Positions 22,159-31,054 of a DNA stretch of 64,000 nt are shown here, piece after piece. Origin of the DNA: CAWCUK01 sp963798775 (lineage in GTDB: Bacteria > Bacteroidota > Ignavibacteria > Ignavibacteriales > Ignavibacteriaceae); the NCBI GenBank assembly GCA_963798775.1, contig CAWCUK010000004.1:856130-920129 (forward strand), written 5' to 3'. Positions within the stretch are counted from its first letter, which is position 1; each line of letters starts with the position of its first letter. Made by a program: the position numbers and the translations under genes. The notes under the pieces are model-generated. The model worked only from the letters and a program-made list of their open reading frames with translations. It was not told the DNA's origin and made no database searches.

Positions 22159-22572
22159 ATGAAAAGGAAAATTTGGCTTCCGATGCTGGTAATTTTAATT
22201 ACCGCGGTTTCATATCTATTCGCGCAGGGCAATTCCATAAAACAGATGCTTCAAAATCCACAAAATCAAAATGAAGCAATTGAAACCATAGTTAATAATC
22301 AAGAAATGATGCGGAATTTTATGAACCATCTAAATAATAACAGTGCCGCAATGAACAATATGATGAATTGGATGATGAATAAACAAAATTCACGCAACAC
22401 AATGATGAACTATATGTTTTCCCATGCCAATAAGGATTCTTCGTTTGCAAATCATATGTACAATATGATGAATAATTACCCACAGATGTGGAGTTGGATG
22501 CAGAGTATGATGAATGGACGCGGAATGCACCGCGGTATGACGCACAACGGAATGATGAATAGAAATCAATAG
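22159..22572 (+). CDS. Secreted Met/Asn-rich small protein
   Basis: A 137-residue protein with a signal peptide (cleavage after YLFAQ). The mature part is dominated by Met, Asn and His in short clusters (NMMNWMMNKQN, MYNMMNNYPQMW, GRGMHRGMTHNGMM); about 25 residues are Met. No Cys. This composition recalls periplasmic copper- or silver-binding proteins, but no named domain is recognised. It has a good AAAGGAG ribosome site and a strong terminator, so it is a real single-gene unit. Confidence 0.75.
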   Translation: MKRKIWLPMLVILITAVSYLFAQGNSIKQMLQNPQNQNEAIETIVNNQEMMRNFMNHLNNNSAAMNNMMNWMMNKQNSRNTMMNYMFSHANKDSSFANHMYNMMNNYPQMWSWMQSMMNGRGMHRGMTHNGMMNRNQ

Positions 22573-22597
22573 TGGTCTTCTAAGAGGATCTTACCTG

Positions 22598-22637
22598 AAA
22601 GAAGATGAATGGAATTCTTTTCATTCATCTTCTTTTT
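22598..22637 (+). terminator. Rho-independent terminator of the Met-rich protein gene
   Basis: A perfect 14-bp stem (22598-22611 with 22622-22635, arm AAAGAAGATGAATG) and 10-base loop end in a run of T. It also overlaps the stop region of the convergent acyl-CoA synthetase gene. Confidence 0.85.
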
Positions 22638-24366
22638 ATATTTCGGAATTTACTGTAGAATTATTGTTCTGAGCCAAATGTCGTTTTATTTTTTGTGTTG
22701 TAGTTTTTTCAAATTCTTTATCTCTTAAATAGAACTTCTTAATCCTTTTAAATGGCGCCAGTTCTTTATTTATCTTTTTGATTTCATCAGAAACAACTTC
22801 TTCAACAAATTCTGATGACAATTTATTATTTGTTTTTTCCGCGTGATCAATAAATACCTCGTTATCGGTTACAAGCTGTGCCACAATAATTTCATCGTGT
22901 TTCTCATCTTTTTCACCGTAAACTAAACTTTCTATAATAAAAGGACTTCTGTTCAGCAAATCTTCAATTTCTTCGGGATAAACATTCTCGCCGTTATTAG
23001 CTATAATTACATTTTTCTTTCTGCCGCTTAAGTGCAGAAAACCATCTTTATCTATAAATCCAAGATCGCCTGTTTTAAACCATTCTTTATCAAAGGATTC
23101 TTGTGTTAATTTTGTATTCTTATAATAACCGATTAAAATATTTTCCCCTTTAGCGTAAACTTCACCTATTCCATGTTTATCGGGGTTATTAATTTTAATT
23201 TCTAAATTAGGCAGAGGTAAGCCGGCCGCTTCATCTTTAAAATTATCAATTGTATTTAATGTTAAAATCGGCGAAGTTTCTGTTAAACCGTAACCCTGCA
23301 CAAAATTAAATCCAAATTTTCTAAATCCTCTAGATACCGCGGGATCCGGAGCCGCGCCGCCGGCAATTAATAACCTTAATTCTCCCCCGAATTTTTGATG
23401 AAGTTCTTTGAATATTATCTTTTTTGAATTTTTCCATCCGGTTTTATTTAATAACCCGGACACAACACATAAAATAGGAACAGCTTTCGATTTAATTTTA
23501 TTTTCCGAAATTCCTCTGATTATTTTTGCGTAAATTTTATTAAACAGTAAAGGCGCACCCAGCATAATAGTAGCTTTAGATCTTTGTACATCTTGTAAAA
23601 TTGTTTTTAAAGATCTTGTAAAATGAACAGACGCTCCTGTATAAAGCGGACAAAGAAAACCGCAAGTGCATTGATATGTATGATGAATGGGAAGCACCGC
23701 AATAAAACGATCTTCCGGATAAACTTTTATCATTTTTGTCATTCCCATTAAATTTTCCGCAATTCCCTTTTGTGATAGCATTACTCCCTTAGCTCTTCCG
23801 AGAGAACCTGAAGTAAAAATAATTTCGGCCGCATCGGCAGGACTTATTTCCGGAAGTCTCTCGTTTTGATCATTTTGGTTTTCAATCATTTTTATCATTG
23901 CGAAAAATTCAACGGTATCTTCACTTAGATCCATAGATATAAAATGATTAACGTTAGTTAAGGATGATTTAATTTCACAAATGGTCTGCTGAAGCGATTC
24001 GGTAAAGATTAATGCTTTGGAATCTGACTCATAAATTATATTTATAATTTCATTTTCGCTTAAAGATTTATCAACAGGCACAATAACAAAATTAAAAACC
24101 ATAGCAGTCAAATAAGAAATTCCCCATTGTACGCGGTTTTCACCGATAAGCGCAATATGGTCCCGCTCTTTTAATCCTAACGCGAACAATGCTTTTCCGA
24201 ATTTTATTATATAACTATACAACTCTCCGTATGTAACTTTGGAAATAGGAGATTCAAGATAATCCTCCATGGCAGTTTTATATTTATATACTGAACCGGA
24301 TCTAATTATCATCTCTTGAACGGAAGAAATAAAAGGGACTTCAAAAAGCTTAATTTCTTTTTTCAT
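22636..24366 (-). CDS. AMP-binding long-chain acyl-CoA synthetase-like protein
   Basis: A 576-residue adenylate-forming enzyme that activates a carboxylic acid, probably a long-chain fatty acid, through acyl-AMP. The P-loop-like IIFTSGSLGRAKGVMLS, the AGGAAPDP turn, GYGLTETSP, and the hinge FKTGDLGFIDKDGFLHLSGR with KKNVIIANNGENVYPEEIE are all present and in order. The C-terminal catalytic Lys lies in the TTTQKIKRHL region. An excellent GGGGAGG ribosome site precedes the start. No fatty-acid neighbours, so the exact substrate is uncertain. Confidence 0.87.
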   Translation of the reverse strand: MKKEIKLFEVPFISSVQEMIIRSGSVYKYKTAMEDYLESPISKVTYGELYSYIIKFGKALFALGLKERDHIALIGENRVQWGISYLTAMVFNFVIVPVDKSLSENEIINIIYESDSKALIFTESLQQTICEIKSSLTNVNHFISMDLSEDTVEFFAMIKMIENQNDQNERLPEISPADAAEIIFTSGSLGRAKGVMLSQKGIAENLMGMTKMIKVYPEDRFIAVLPIHHTYQCTCGFLCPLYTGASVHFTRSLKTILQDVQRSKATIMLGAPLLFNKIYAKIIRGISENKIKSKAVPILCVVSGLLNKTGWKNSKKIIFKELHQKFGGELRLLIAGGAAPDPAVSRGFRKFGFNFVQGYGLTETSPILTLNTIDNFKDEAAGLPLPNLEIKINNPDKHGIGEVYAKGENILIGYYKNTKLTQESFDKEWFKTGDLGFIDKDGFLHLSGRKKNVIIANNGENVYPEEIEDLLNRSPFIIESLVYGEKDEKHDEIIVAQLVTDNEVFIDHAEKTNNKLSSEFVEEVVSDEIKKINKELAPFKRIKKFYLRDKEFEKTTTQKIKRHLAQNNNSTVNSEI

Positions 24367-24542
24367 TTTTTACCTCCCCTGGTATTACCTATTTTTAACC
24401 GAGAGAATTATAATTTTATTTTCCGGTTTTCATAGGTAAATCTAATGAAGGGAAATTAAAAGTTGTCAAAAAAATGTAAAAAGATAATTGTATTTTCTAT
24501 TGATGAGTTATTAATCGGGAAAGGAAGAAATTTTGTTGCGGA

Positions 24543-24980
24543 TTATAAAATGAAAGGAATAATTCTCTTTGTCTTTTCAGAATATTCAGAATAATTTGGA
24601 TACTTTTCCTTCAGCAGTTTTTCTTCTGAATAAATTCTTATACCGGCTCCTATTGAAGCCAAAATGCCAAACGCGAAAGTAAGTAAAGAAATATGAAAAA
24701 TTACACCGGTCCAAGTAAAATAAAATACAGCCGCATAAATTGGATGCCGAAAATATTTATAAGGGCCGCTTGTAACCAGTTCCCCTTCGGTTGGGTTTGA
24801 GAATAAATGAAAACTTCGCCCTCCCAAAGTAAATCTTGCCCAAATCATCAAAGCAACACTTAAAATCTGTATCGTAATTCCAACAATATTTTCCGCAATT
24901 AAAAATTTATTAATAAGTAGATAAACAACGGCTATGAGTAGAAGAATATAACCGAATAAAGAAACTAATTTTTGATTCAA
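24543..24980 (-). CDS. Isoprenylcysteine carboxyl methyltransferase (ICMT/PEMT)-family membrane protein
   Basis: A 145-residue polytopic membrane protein with the family signatures GPYKYFRHPIYAAVFYF (about residues 72-88) and a C-terminal EEKLLKEKYPNYSEYSEKT. These bind S-adenosylmethionine in ICMT and phospholipid methyltransferases. Four to five hydrophobic segments. Bacterial members methylate unknown lipids or small molecules, so the substrate is open. Confidence 0.83.
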   Translation of the reverse strand: MNQKLVSLFGYILLLIAVVYLLINKFLIAENIVGITIQILSVALMIWARFTLGGRSFHLFSNPTEGELVTSGPYKYFRHPIYAAVFYFTWTGVIFHISLLTFAFGILASIGAGIRIYSEEKLLKEKYPNYSEYSEKTKRIIPFIL

Positions 24981-25039
24981 CTGGTTAAGCCGATAATTTA
25001 TAAAAAGAATTTTTTGAATATAGCAATAAAAATCCTATC

Positions 25040-25052
25040 ATCCGAATCGGAT
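25040..25052. promoter_or_regulatory. Palindrome ATCCGA-A-TCGGAT upstream of norZ
   Basis: A perfect 6-1-6 inverted repeat, 14 bases to the left of the FNR-type dyad and in the gap between divergent genes. It may be a second regulator site serving either side. No known consensus was recognised. Confidence 0.45.
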
Positions 25053-25066
25053 AAAAACTTCAAAAA

Positions 25067-25080
25067 ATGACTTAAGTCAT
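25067..25080. promoter_or_regulatory. FNR/CRP-type operator dyad upstream of norZ
   Basis: ATGACTTAAGTCAT is a perfect 14-bp palindrome of the form ATGAC-N4-GTCAT, resembling the TTGAY-N4-RTCAA sites bound by FNR/NNR/DNR-type regulators. A possible -7 element TATTTTTT (25103-25110, 7 of 8 to TAnnTTTG) follows. A start site near 25117 would put the dyad centre about 43 bases upstream, close to the usual -41.5 activator position. This suits control of a nitric oxide reductase by low oxygen or NO. Confidence 0.62.
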
Positions 25081-25196
25081 TAATAAGATAAATAGCTCTT
25101 CTTATTTTTTATCTTTCATTAAAATACCATAACTAATTGTAAATTAAATAATTTTAGGTTTTATTCAGAAATATATTCATCAATCGGGAGCAAAAC

Positions 25197-27494
25197 ATGA
25201 GATATAAAAAACTTTGGCTCTGGCTTGCAATAGTAATAATATTTTCATTTGTAATATTGGGATATTACGGTACACAAATTTATAGAGACGCGCCGCCGGT
25301 CCCTAATAAAATTGTTACTGATGATGGCAATGTAGTTTTTACAAAAGATGATATACAAAACGGGCAGAATGTTTGGCAGTCGATGGGAGGACAAGAGCTT
25401 GGTTCAATTTGGGGACATGGAGCTTATATAGCCCCCGATTGGAGCGCCGATTGGCTGCACAGGGAAGCCGTTTATATTCTTAATATTTGGGGTAATGAGA
25501 AGTATGGAAAAGACTACGATAAATTAGAGAATACACGGCAAGCAGAAATTCGTCAGCAATTAATAAACGAAATAAGGCAAAACCGTTATAATTCGGCTTC
25601 CGGTATAATTACAATTTCTAAAGTAAGAGCCGAAGCTACAAAATATCTTACTTCATACTATAGTTCTTTATTTAGTGATGACCCGGATTTTAAAGATTTA
25701 AGGGAAGCATACGCGATACCGAAAAATATAATTACCGATCCGCAAAGATTAAAAGAATTAAATGCTTTCTTTTTTTGGACCGCTTGGGCTTGCGTAACTA
25801 ATCGACCGGGGAAAGAAATTTCTTACACTAACAATTGGCCCTCTGAAGAGTTGGTTGGAAATAAACCATCCGGAGAAATTGTTGTTTGGTCGGTAATAAG
25901 TTTTGTTCTTTTATTGGGTGGAATTGGCGCTTTAGCATGGTATTACGCGGCTCAGCAGAAAAAAGAAGGTAATGAATATCATGAAAAACCGGAATGGGAT
26001 CCCTTATTGGCATTAAACGCGACTCCTTCTATGAAGGCAACATTAAAATATTTTTGGGTTGTCGCCGCGTTAATTGTTGTTCAGGTTTTACTTGGGGCGA
26101 TTACCGCGCATTACGGTGTTGAAGGCGCCGGATTTTACGGAATTCCGATAGCCGAATATATTCCATATTCGTTAACCAGAACTTGGCATCAGCAATTGGG
26201 TATTTTTTGGATTGCAACCGCCTGGCTTGCGACCGGAATTTTTATCGCACCCGCTGTTTCCGGTTATGAACCAAAAGGACAAAAACATCTTGTTAATTTT
26301 CTTTTTGTAGCTTTACTAATTATTGTAGTCGGCTCAATGGTCGGAGAATATTTAGGAATTCACCAAAAACTTAGTAATTCAACAAATTTCTGGTTCGGCC
26401 ATCAGGGATATGAATATGTAGATTTAGGAAGATTCTGGCAGGCATTTTTATTAATTGGATTATTCTTATGGCTGTTTTTGATGGTAAGAGCGATGAAGCC
26501 AGCATTTAAGAAAGTCGATGAAAATAAACATTTACTCGGCTTATTTTTAATTTCCTGTGTTGCCATAGCTCTTTTTTACGGTGCGGGATTTATGTGGGGA
26601 CAGCATACAAATTTAGCTATAGCCGAATATTGGAGATGGTGGGTTGTTCATCTTTGGGTAGAAGGATTTTTTGAAGTTTTCGCGACCGTAGCGATTGCAT
26701 TTATCTTTACTCGTATGGGACTTCTGGAGACAAAATCCGCGACTCTTGCTGTAATGTTTTCAACAATTATATTTCTGTTCGGCGGAATTATTGGAACCTT
26801 CCATCATTTATATTTTACCGGTACTCCAACTGCGGTAATGGCTTTTGGAGCAACATTCAGCGCTTTGGAAGTTGTTCCTTTAATTTTAATAGGCTTTGAA
26901 GCTTATGAAAATATAACATTAAGTAGATCTAAAAAATGGGTTGCGGCTTATAAATGGCCGATTTATTTTTTCATAGCTGTCGCTTTCTGGAATTTGGTCG
27001 GCGCCGGTTTATTCGGTTTTCTAATAAATCCTCCAATCGCGCTTTACTATATGCAAGGATTAGAAACAACTCCGGTTCATGGGCACACAGCATTATTCGG
27101 AGTTTACGGAATGCTCGGAATTGGATTTATGCTTTTCAGTTTAAAAGGACTAACAAAAAGATATGTATGGAAAAACTCAATTTTATCCTTTGCCTTCTGG
27201 TCAATAAATATAGGCTTGGCGCTTATGGTGTTAATCAGCATCCTGCCTGTCGGTTTACTTCAAACTTGGGCAAGCGTTGAAAAAGGTTATTGGTTTGCCC
27301 GTTCGGCGGAATTTAATCAGACGGCATTAATTGATAATTTAAGATGGTTAAGAGTTATAGGCGATTCCATATTCGCCGTAGGGATTTTAGCATTGGGATA
27401 TTTTGTAGTTGGCTTAAAAACAGGCTGGTCTATCACCGGAGAGCGTGATGACATTACAAAAGAATTTCCTGAAGCTGCGGAAACCGCGGAATAA
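25197..27494 (+). CDS. norZ: Quinol-dependent nitric oxide reductase (qNOR, NorZ type)
   Basis: Inner-membrane enzyme of 765 residues that reduces two NO to N2O with electrons from quinol. The N-terminal extension (residues 28-240, with WGHGAYIAPDWSADWLHRE) is typical of qNOR and replaces NorC. Fourteen hydrophobic segments follow. Putative haem and Fe-B ligands are present: His331 (RTWHQQLG), His485 and nearby Glu (HLWVEGFFE), His536-His537 (GTFHHLYF), and His628/His630 (HGHTALFG). Transcribed alone from a region with an FNR-like dyad. Expected role: NO detoxification or denitrification at low oxygen. Confidence 0.95.
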   Translation: MRYKKLWLWLAIVIIFSFVILGYYGTQIYRDAPPVPNKIVTDDGNVVFTKDDIQNGQNVWQSMGGQELGSIWGHGAYIAPDWSADWLHREAVYILNIWGNEKYGKDYDKLENTRQAEIRQQLINEIRQNRYNSASGIITISKVRAEATKYLTSYYSSLFSDDPDFKDLREAYAIPKNIITDPQRLKELNAFFFWTAWACVTNRPGKEISYTNNWPSEELVGNKPSGEIVVWSVISFVLLLGGIGALAWYYAAQQKKEGNEYHEKPEWDPLLALNATPSMKATLKYFWVVAALIVVQVLLGAITAHYGVEGAGFYGIPIAEYIPYSLTRTWHQQLGIFWIATAWLATGIFIAPAVSGYEPKGQKHLVNFLFVALLIIVVGSMVGEYLGIHQKLSNSTNFWFGHQGYEYVDLGRFWQAFLLIGLFLWLFLMVRAMKPAFKKVDENKHLLGLFLISCVAIALFYGAGFMWGQHTNLAIAEYWRWWVVHLWVEGFFEVFATVAIAFIFTRMGLLETKSATLAVMFSTIIFLFGGIIGTFHHLYFTGTPTAVMAFGATFSALEVVPLILIGFEAYENITLSRSKKWVAAYKWPIYFFIAVAFWNLVGAGLFGFLINPPIALYYMQGLETTPVHGHTALFGVYGMLGIGFMLFSLKGLTKRYVWKNSILSFAFWSINIGLALMVLISILPVGLLQTWASVEKGYWFARSAEFNQTALIDNLRWLRVIGDSIFAVGILALGYFVVGLKTGWSITGERDDITKEFPEAAETAE

Positions 27495-27646
27495 ATCTCA
27501 GTTATATTGCCGGAATATAATATATTCCGGCAATAATATTTTCCTCCCTTAACTATATTTTCAATTCTAATTTTTCATTCTTATTTTAGCATTTCCTGTT
27601 ATTCCCCAAATTTAGTTTTTCATTTTAGAATGGAAGGAGATGTTTT

Positions 27647-28339
27647 ATGTTTATCGGCCATTTTGGAGCAGGTTTTGGAGCAAAGAGAATAGACGCAAAA
27701 CCTTCACTTGGAACACTATTTTTAGCGGCGCAGTTCATTGATTTACTTTGGCCTGTTTTTTTATTACTGGGAGTAGAAAATGTTACTGTTGTTCCCGGCA
27801 ATACAGCTTTTAATCCGCTTGAATTTACTTATTATCCTTTCTCGCATAGTTTATTTTTTGTTTTAATTTGGGCTCTGGTTTTCGGCGGTGGATATTATCT
27901 ATTTAAGAAAAGCTTAAAGACTTCACTAGTTTTGGGTGCTCTAGTATTAAGCCATTGGTTTTTAGATTTAATTGTACATGTGCCGGATCTGCCTTTATTT
28001 CCTTGGAATGATTTTAAGCTCGGTTTGGGATTATGGAATTCAGTCCCCTTTACAATTCTTTTGGAAGGCGGAATTTTTATTTTCGGATTTTATTTATACG
28101 CGGCTTCAACTAAAGCTAAAAATAAAAAAGGAATTATCGGGCTGTGGAGTTTAATTTTTTTTCTCGCGTTTATTTATGTGATGAATCTATTCAGTTCTCC
28201 CCCGCCTTCCGGCGATGCAATCGGAATTGTAGGACTATCGCAATGGCTTCTTATTATTTGGGGATATTGGGTAGGTAGGAACAGAGAAAATATAATTGTA
28301 GAAGATTTAGGAAAAGTGCCAAGCACTATTAAAACCTAA
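27647..28339 (+). CDS. YdjM/DUF457-like membrane-bound hydrolase family protein
   Basis: A 230-residue integral membrane protein with about six hydrophobic segments and His-rich motifs at segment ends: IGHFGAGF (residues 3-10), YPFSHSLFF and LSHWFLDLIVHVPDLPL. These histidines and aspartates resemble the metal-binding motif of the YdjM/DUF457 putative metal-dependent hydrolases. An AAGGAG ribosome site precedes the start. Activity unproven. Confidence 0.65.
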   Translation: MFIGHFGAGFGAKRIDAKPSLGTLFLAAQFIDLLWPVFLLLGVENVTVVPGNTAFNPLEFTYYPFSHSLFFVLIWALVFGGGYYLFKKSLKTSLVLGALVLSHWFLDLIVHVPDLPLFPWNDFKLGLGLWNSVPFTILLEGGIFIFGFYLYAASTKAKNKKGIIGLWSLIFFLAFIYVMNLFSSPPPSGDAIGIVGLSQWLLIIWGYWVGRNRENIIVEDLGKVPSTIKT

Positions 28340-28343
28340 TAAA

Positions 28344-28379
28344 AAAAGCGATACCATCTTTTAATATGATATCGCTTTT
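28344..28379. terminator. Bidirectional terminator between convergent genes
   Basis: Stem AAAAGCGATA/TATCGCTTTT with T run on the plus strand and a seven-T run on the minus strand. It serves the gene ending at 28339 and the DUF6600 gene ending at 28403. Confidence 0.8.
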
Positions 28380-28402
28380 GAGAGAGGGAGGAGATGGAAT
28401 TT

Positions 28403-29773
28403 CTATCTTCGTCTTCGGTCATCATTGTTTCTACTGGTATTACTTCTATTTTCTCGAGTTGGAGCGGAACGTTCAACTTTGGGCGTCGGTCTAGATTCTC
28501 TTTGAGGAGCTTTTCTCACCTCGGTTCTTGTAGAAGAAGGTGCCGGTCTTGTAGGAGCAACATTTCTATTGGGCGCGGAATATGTTTCTCTTTTTTTATC
28601 CGGAGCCGGCACACTTTTCATTTCCACTCTTTTTTGCTCATTGACGGTGTTTCTTTTAATTTCATTTCTTTTGGAAGCATTTACTTCCCTTCTGTTATCA
28701 GTAGGCTGTCTTACTTCATTTCCGCTGCTTGTACTTTTTTCTCTCATATTTTGTATAGATGATTTCCCGTTTCTGTTTTGTTCAATACGGTCTAATCCTC
28801 TGCCGTTATTATTCTGAATTTCGGTTCTGTTTTTTTGCAGCTGAAGTTCACGTTCAGACTTTCTATCCACTTTAATTTCCTTATTTGAATTAATCCTATC
28901 ATCTCTAACTCTACCGATTTCTATCTTAGATACATCTAAAGTACTTTTTCTATCCGATCTTTTTATATTAAGTTCCCTAGTATTTTCATCAGCTTTTGCA
29001 AAATTTTCTCTCGAGGCCACATAAGTTCTAATTTTATCTCTATCATTTCTGTTTCCGCTGGAATTATTTCTTAAATCGCGAGGATTATTAACATATTGCA
29101 GTTGTCTTTCTTTAACTGCGCCGCCTCTTTTTCTAACCACATTAACATCCACACCGCGATTTACAACTCTGCCGTTACTGTAGCCGTAATTAGTTCTGTA
29201 TTTCGTATGGTTATAAACTCTATATTTTACTTTTGAAGGAACATAATAATTATAAACGTAAGGATCACAAAAACGATTATAGTGAACAAAATGCCAATGA
29301 CTGTACGGAGTGTAATAATTCCTAGTGAAATGAATACCGATATTTATTGAAAACACAGCGTACGGAGGAAGCGGTGCCCAGCCAACATAATCATCATCAT
29401 AACGCCACTCAACCCAAGCCGGTGCCCATTGATCATCGGGAATCCAAATCCAGCCATAATAATTATCAAAATACCATCTTCCGTAATGATAAGTAACATA
29501 ACCGAAAGCTTCATAAGAATCCCAATACCATCCGTCTGCTGTCCATAACCATCTACCTTCTCTGTAAGGCGCCCATCCTCGCTGCATTGCTGCGGGCTGC
29601 CAAACAACAATTCCGTCAACTTCAAGCCAGTTGCCGTAAGGACTTAAATCTGAATAAAACATGCCGACTCCATTCGGGTGAAAAACCGCCGGGCTTGGTT
29701 CTGCTTTAACAGTCGGGATGATAAATAAACTTAATACAACAAGTATTGCTGCGTATAGACTAATATTTTTCAT
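28403..29773 (-). CDS. DUF6600 domain secreted protein with disordered basic tail
   Basis: A 456-residue exported protein. After a signal peptide, residues 35-165 hold repeated Trp/Tyr/Gly motifs (YGNWLEVDGIVVWQP, EGRWLWTADGWYWDS, YGRWYFDNYYGWIWIP, WVEWRYDDDYVGWAPLPPY), the DUF6600 pattern. Residues from about 190 to the end are rich in Arg, Asn, Lys, Glu and Ser with no fold expected. GAGGTG ribosome site. The family is common in Bacteroidota and has unknown function. Confidence 0.85.
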   Translation of the reverse strand: MKNISLYAAILVVLSLFIIPTVKAEPSPAVFHPNGVGMFYSDLSPYGNWLEVDGIVVWQPAAMQRGWAPYREGRWLWTADGWYWDSYEAFGYVTYHYGRWYFDNYYGWIWIPDDQWAPAWVEWRYDDDYVGWAPLPPYAVFSINIGIHFTRNYYTPYSHWHFVHYNRFCDPYVYNYYVPSKVKYRVYNHTKYRTNYGYSNGRVVNRGVDVNVVRKRGGAVKERQLQYVNNPRDLRNNSSGNRNDRDKIRTYVASRENFAKADENTRELNIKRSDRKSTLDVSKIEIGRVRDDRINSNKEIKVDRKSERELQLQKNRTEIQNNNGRGLDRIEQNRNGKSSIQNMREKSTSSGNEVRQPTDNRREVNASKRNEIKRNTVNEQKRVEMKSVPAPDKKRETYSAPNRNVAPTRPAPSSTRTEVRKAPQRESRPTPKVERSAPTRENRSNTSRNNDDRRRR

Positions 29774-29920
29774 TTGTGCACCTCATTAAGTTTACTTTTA
29801 CTGGTACAATGTTTATGCCATATATTTTCTTTGAAAATAACAAGAATAAGGAAATATTTAAGATTGGCTGTACATAAATGTGAACAGAAGTGAATTTATT
29901 ACTGCACAAATTAAGAAGGA

Positions 29921-31054
29921 TTATCTTTTAATTTTTCTTTCTTTCCATGTAAAATTACCTAAAGCGCCGGAAATGCCCGCAATAATTATATAAGGAATTT
30001 GCAGAATTTCCGCCAATAAAAATGGCTTTAGCATTTTATATGAAAAAAGCATTTTTGCGCCGCGATTCATAACTAAATATTCAAATAAACATTTAAATGA
30101 GAAGGAAATAATAAAGGTAAAAAAATAAATAGACGAGAAAATGAATCCTGCCATAAACTGTACATGTAAGCTTAAATAAAATAGAAAGATTAGAATCAGC
30201 TTTAAGATTAGCATTTTATCGGCATAAAATAAGCCTTTGCTTGCCCAGCGTTTTCTCTGCTGATAAAATTGAGCGGCAGTTTTATTCGGTTCGGTTTTTA
30301 CTAAAGCGTCTTTATTCAAACAGAACTTGATTTTATATTCCGTATCGGCAGCTATTTTCTGCATCAATAACTCATCATCGCCGGAAGAAAGATTCATTTG
30401 ATCTCGGAAACCATTAACTTCACTGTAAATCTTTTTTCTATACGCGATATTTGCGGCATTACAGATTATAGGATTTCCGAATCCAATTAATCCGGCTCCG
30501 GTTAAAACTAAGCCGGCAAATTCTAACTTCTGAATTTTACTAAAAATGGTTTTCCCCTCAACAAATTCCACGGGACCGGAAACAAACGCGGTATTTTCAT
30601 CAAATTCATTTAGAATATTTTTCAACCAATTTTCATTAAAAAAACAATCGGCATCGGTAGTTACAATTATATCGCCTTTGGCTTTTTCTATTCCATATCT
30701 AACGGCCCGTTTTTTATGCGCGTTCACCGAAAATTCAACCGGAACATTAAGCACAAATATATTTTCCGGTTTTTCAGCGCGGCATATTTTTTCATAGGAA
30801 TCATCATCAGAATTATCATTCACATATATAACTTCATATTTATTTCCTGGATAATTCTGTTTTTCAATGCATTTTAAATTTTTCAAAATAGTATCAGATT
30901 CATTTCTAAACGGAATTATGACGGAGATGAATTCATCTAAACTATTTTTTATTTCATTTTTTTTTAATCTGCCTAAACCAATAAATATTGAGGTTATAAA
31001 AAAAAGATAATGAAGGAGTAAAACCAGGAGAATAGGAATAATTATTTCAGTCAT
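29921..31054 (-). CDS. Family 2 glycosyltransferase, membrane associated
   Basis: A 377-residue enzyme. Residues 1-20 are a membrane segment, then a GT2 nucleotide-sugar fold: SVIIPFRNESDTI (44-56), VNDNSDDDS, the metal-binding TTDADCFF (DXD-like), and the acceptor-side QQRKRWASKG block. Two to three C-terminal hydrophobic segments follow. It overlaps the flippase-like gene by eight bases, so the two are probably translated together. Likely adds a sugar to a lipid or polymer at the inner membrane; donor and acceptor are unknown. Confidence 0.87.
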   Translation of the reverse strand: MTEIIIPILLVLLLHYLFFITSIFIGLGRLKKNEIKNSLDEFISVIIPFRNESDTILKNLKCIEKQNYPGNKYEVIYVNDNSDDDSYEKICRAEKPENIFVLNVPVEFSVNAHKKRAVRYGIEKAKGDIIVTTDADCFFNENWLKNILNEFDENTAFVSGPVEFVEGKTIFSKIQKLEFAGLVLTGAGLIGFGNPIICNAANIAYRKKIYSEVNGFRDQMNLSSGDDELLMQKIAADTEYKIKFCLNKDALVKTEPNKTAAQFYQQRKRWASKGLFYADKMLILKLILIFLFYLSLHVQFMAGFIFSSIYFFTFIISFSFKCLFEYLVMNRGAKMLFSYKMLKPFLLAEILQIPYIIIAGISGALGNFTWKERKIKR

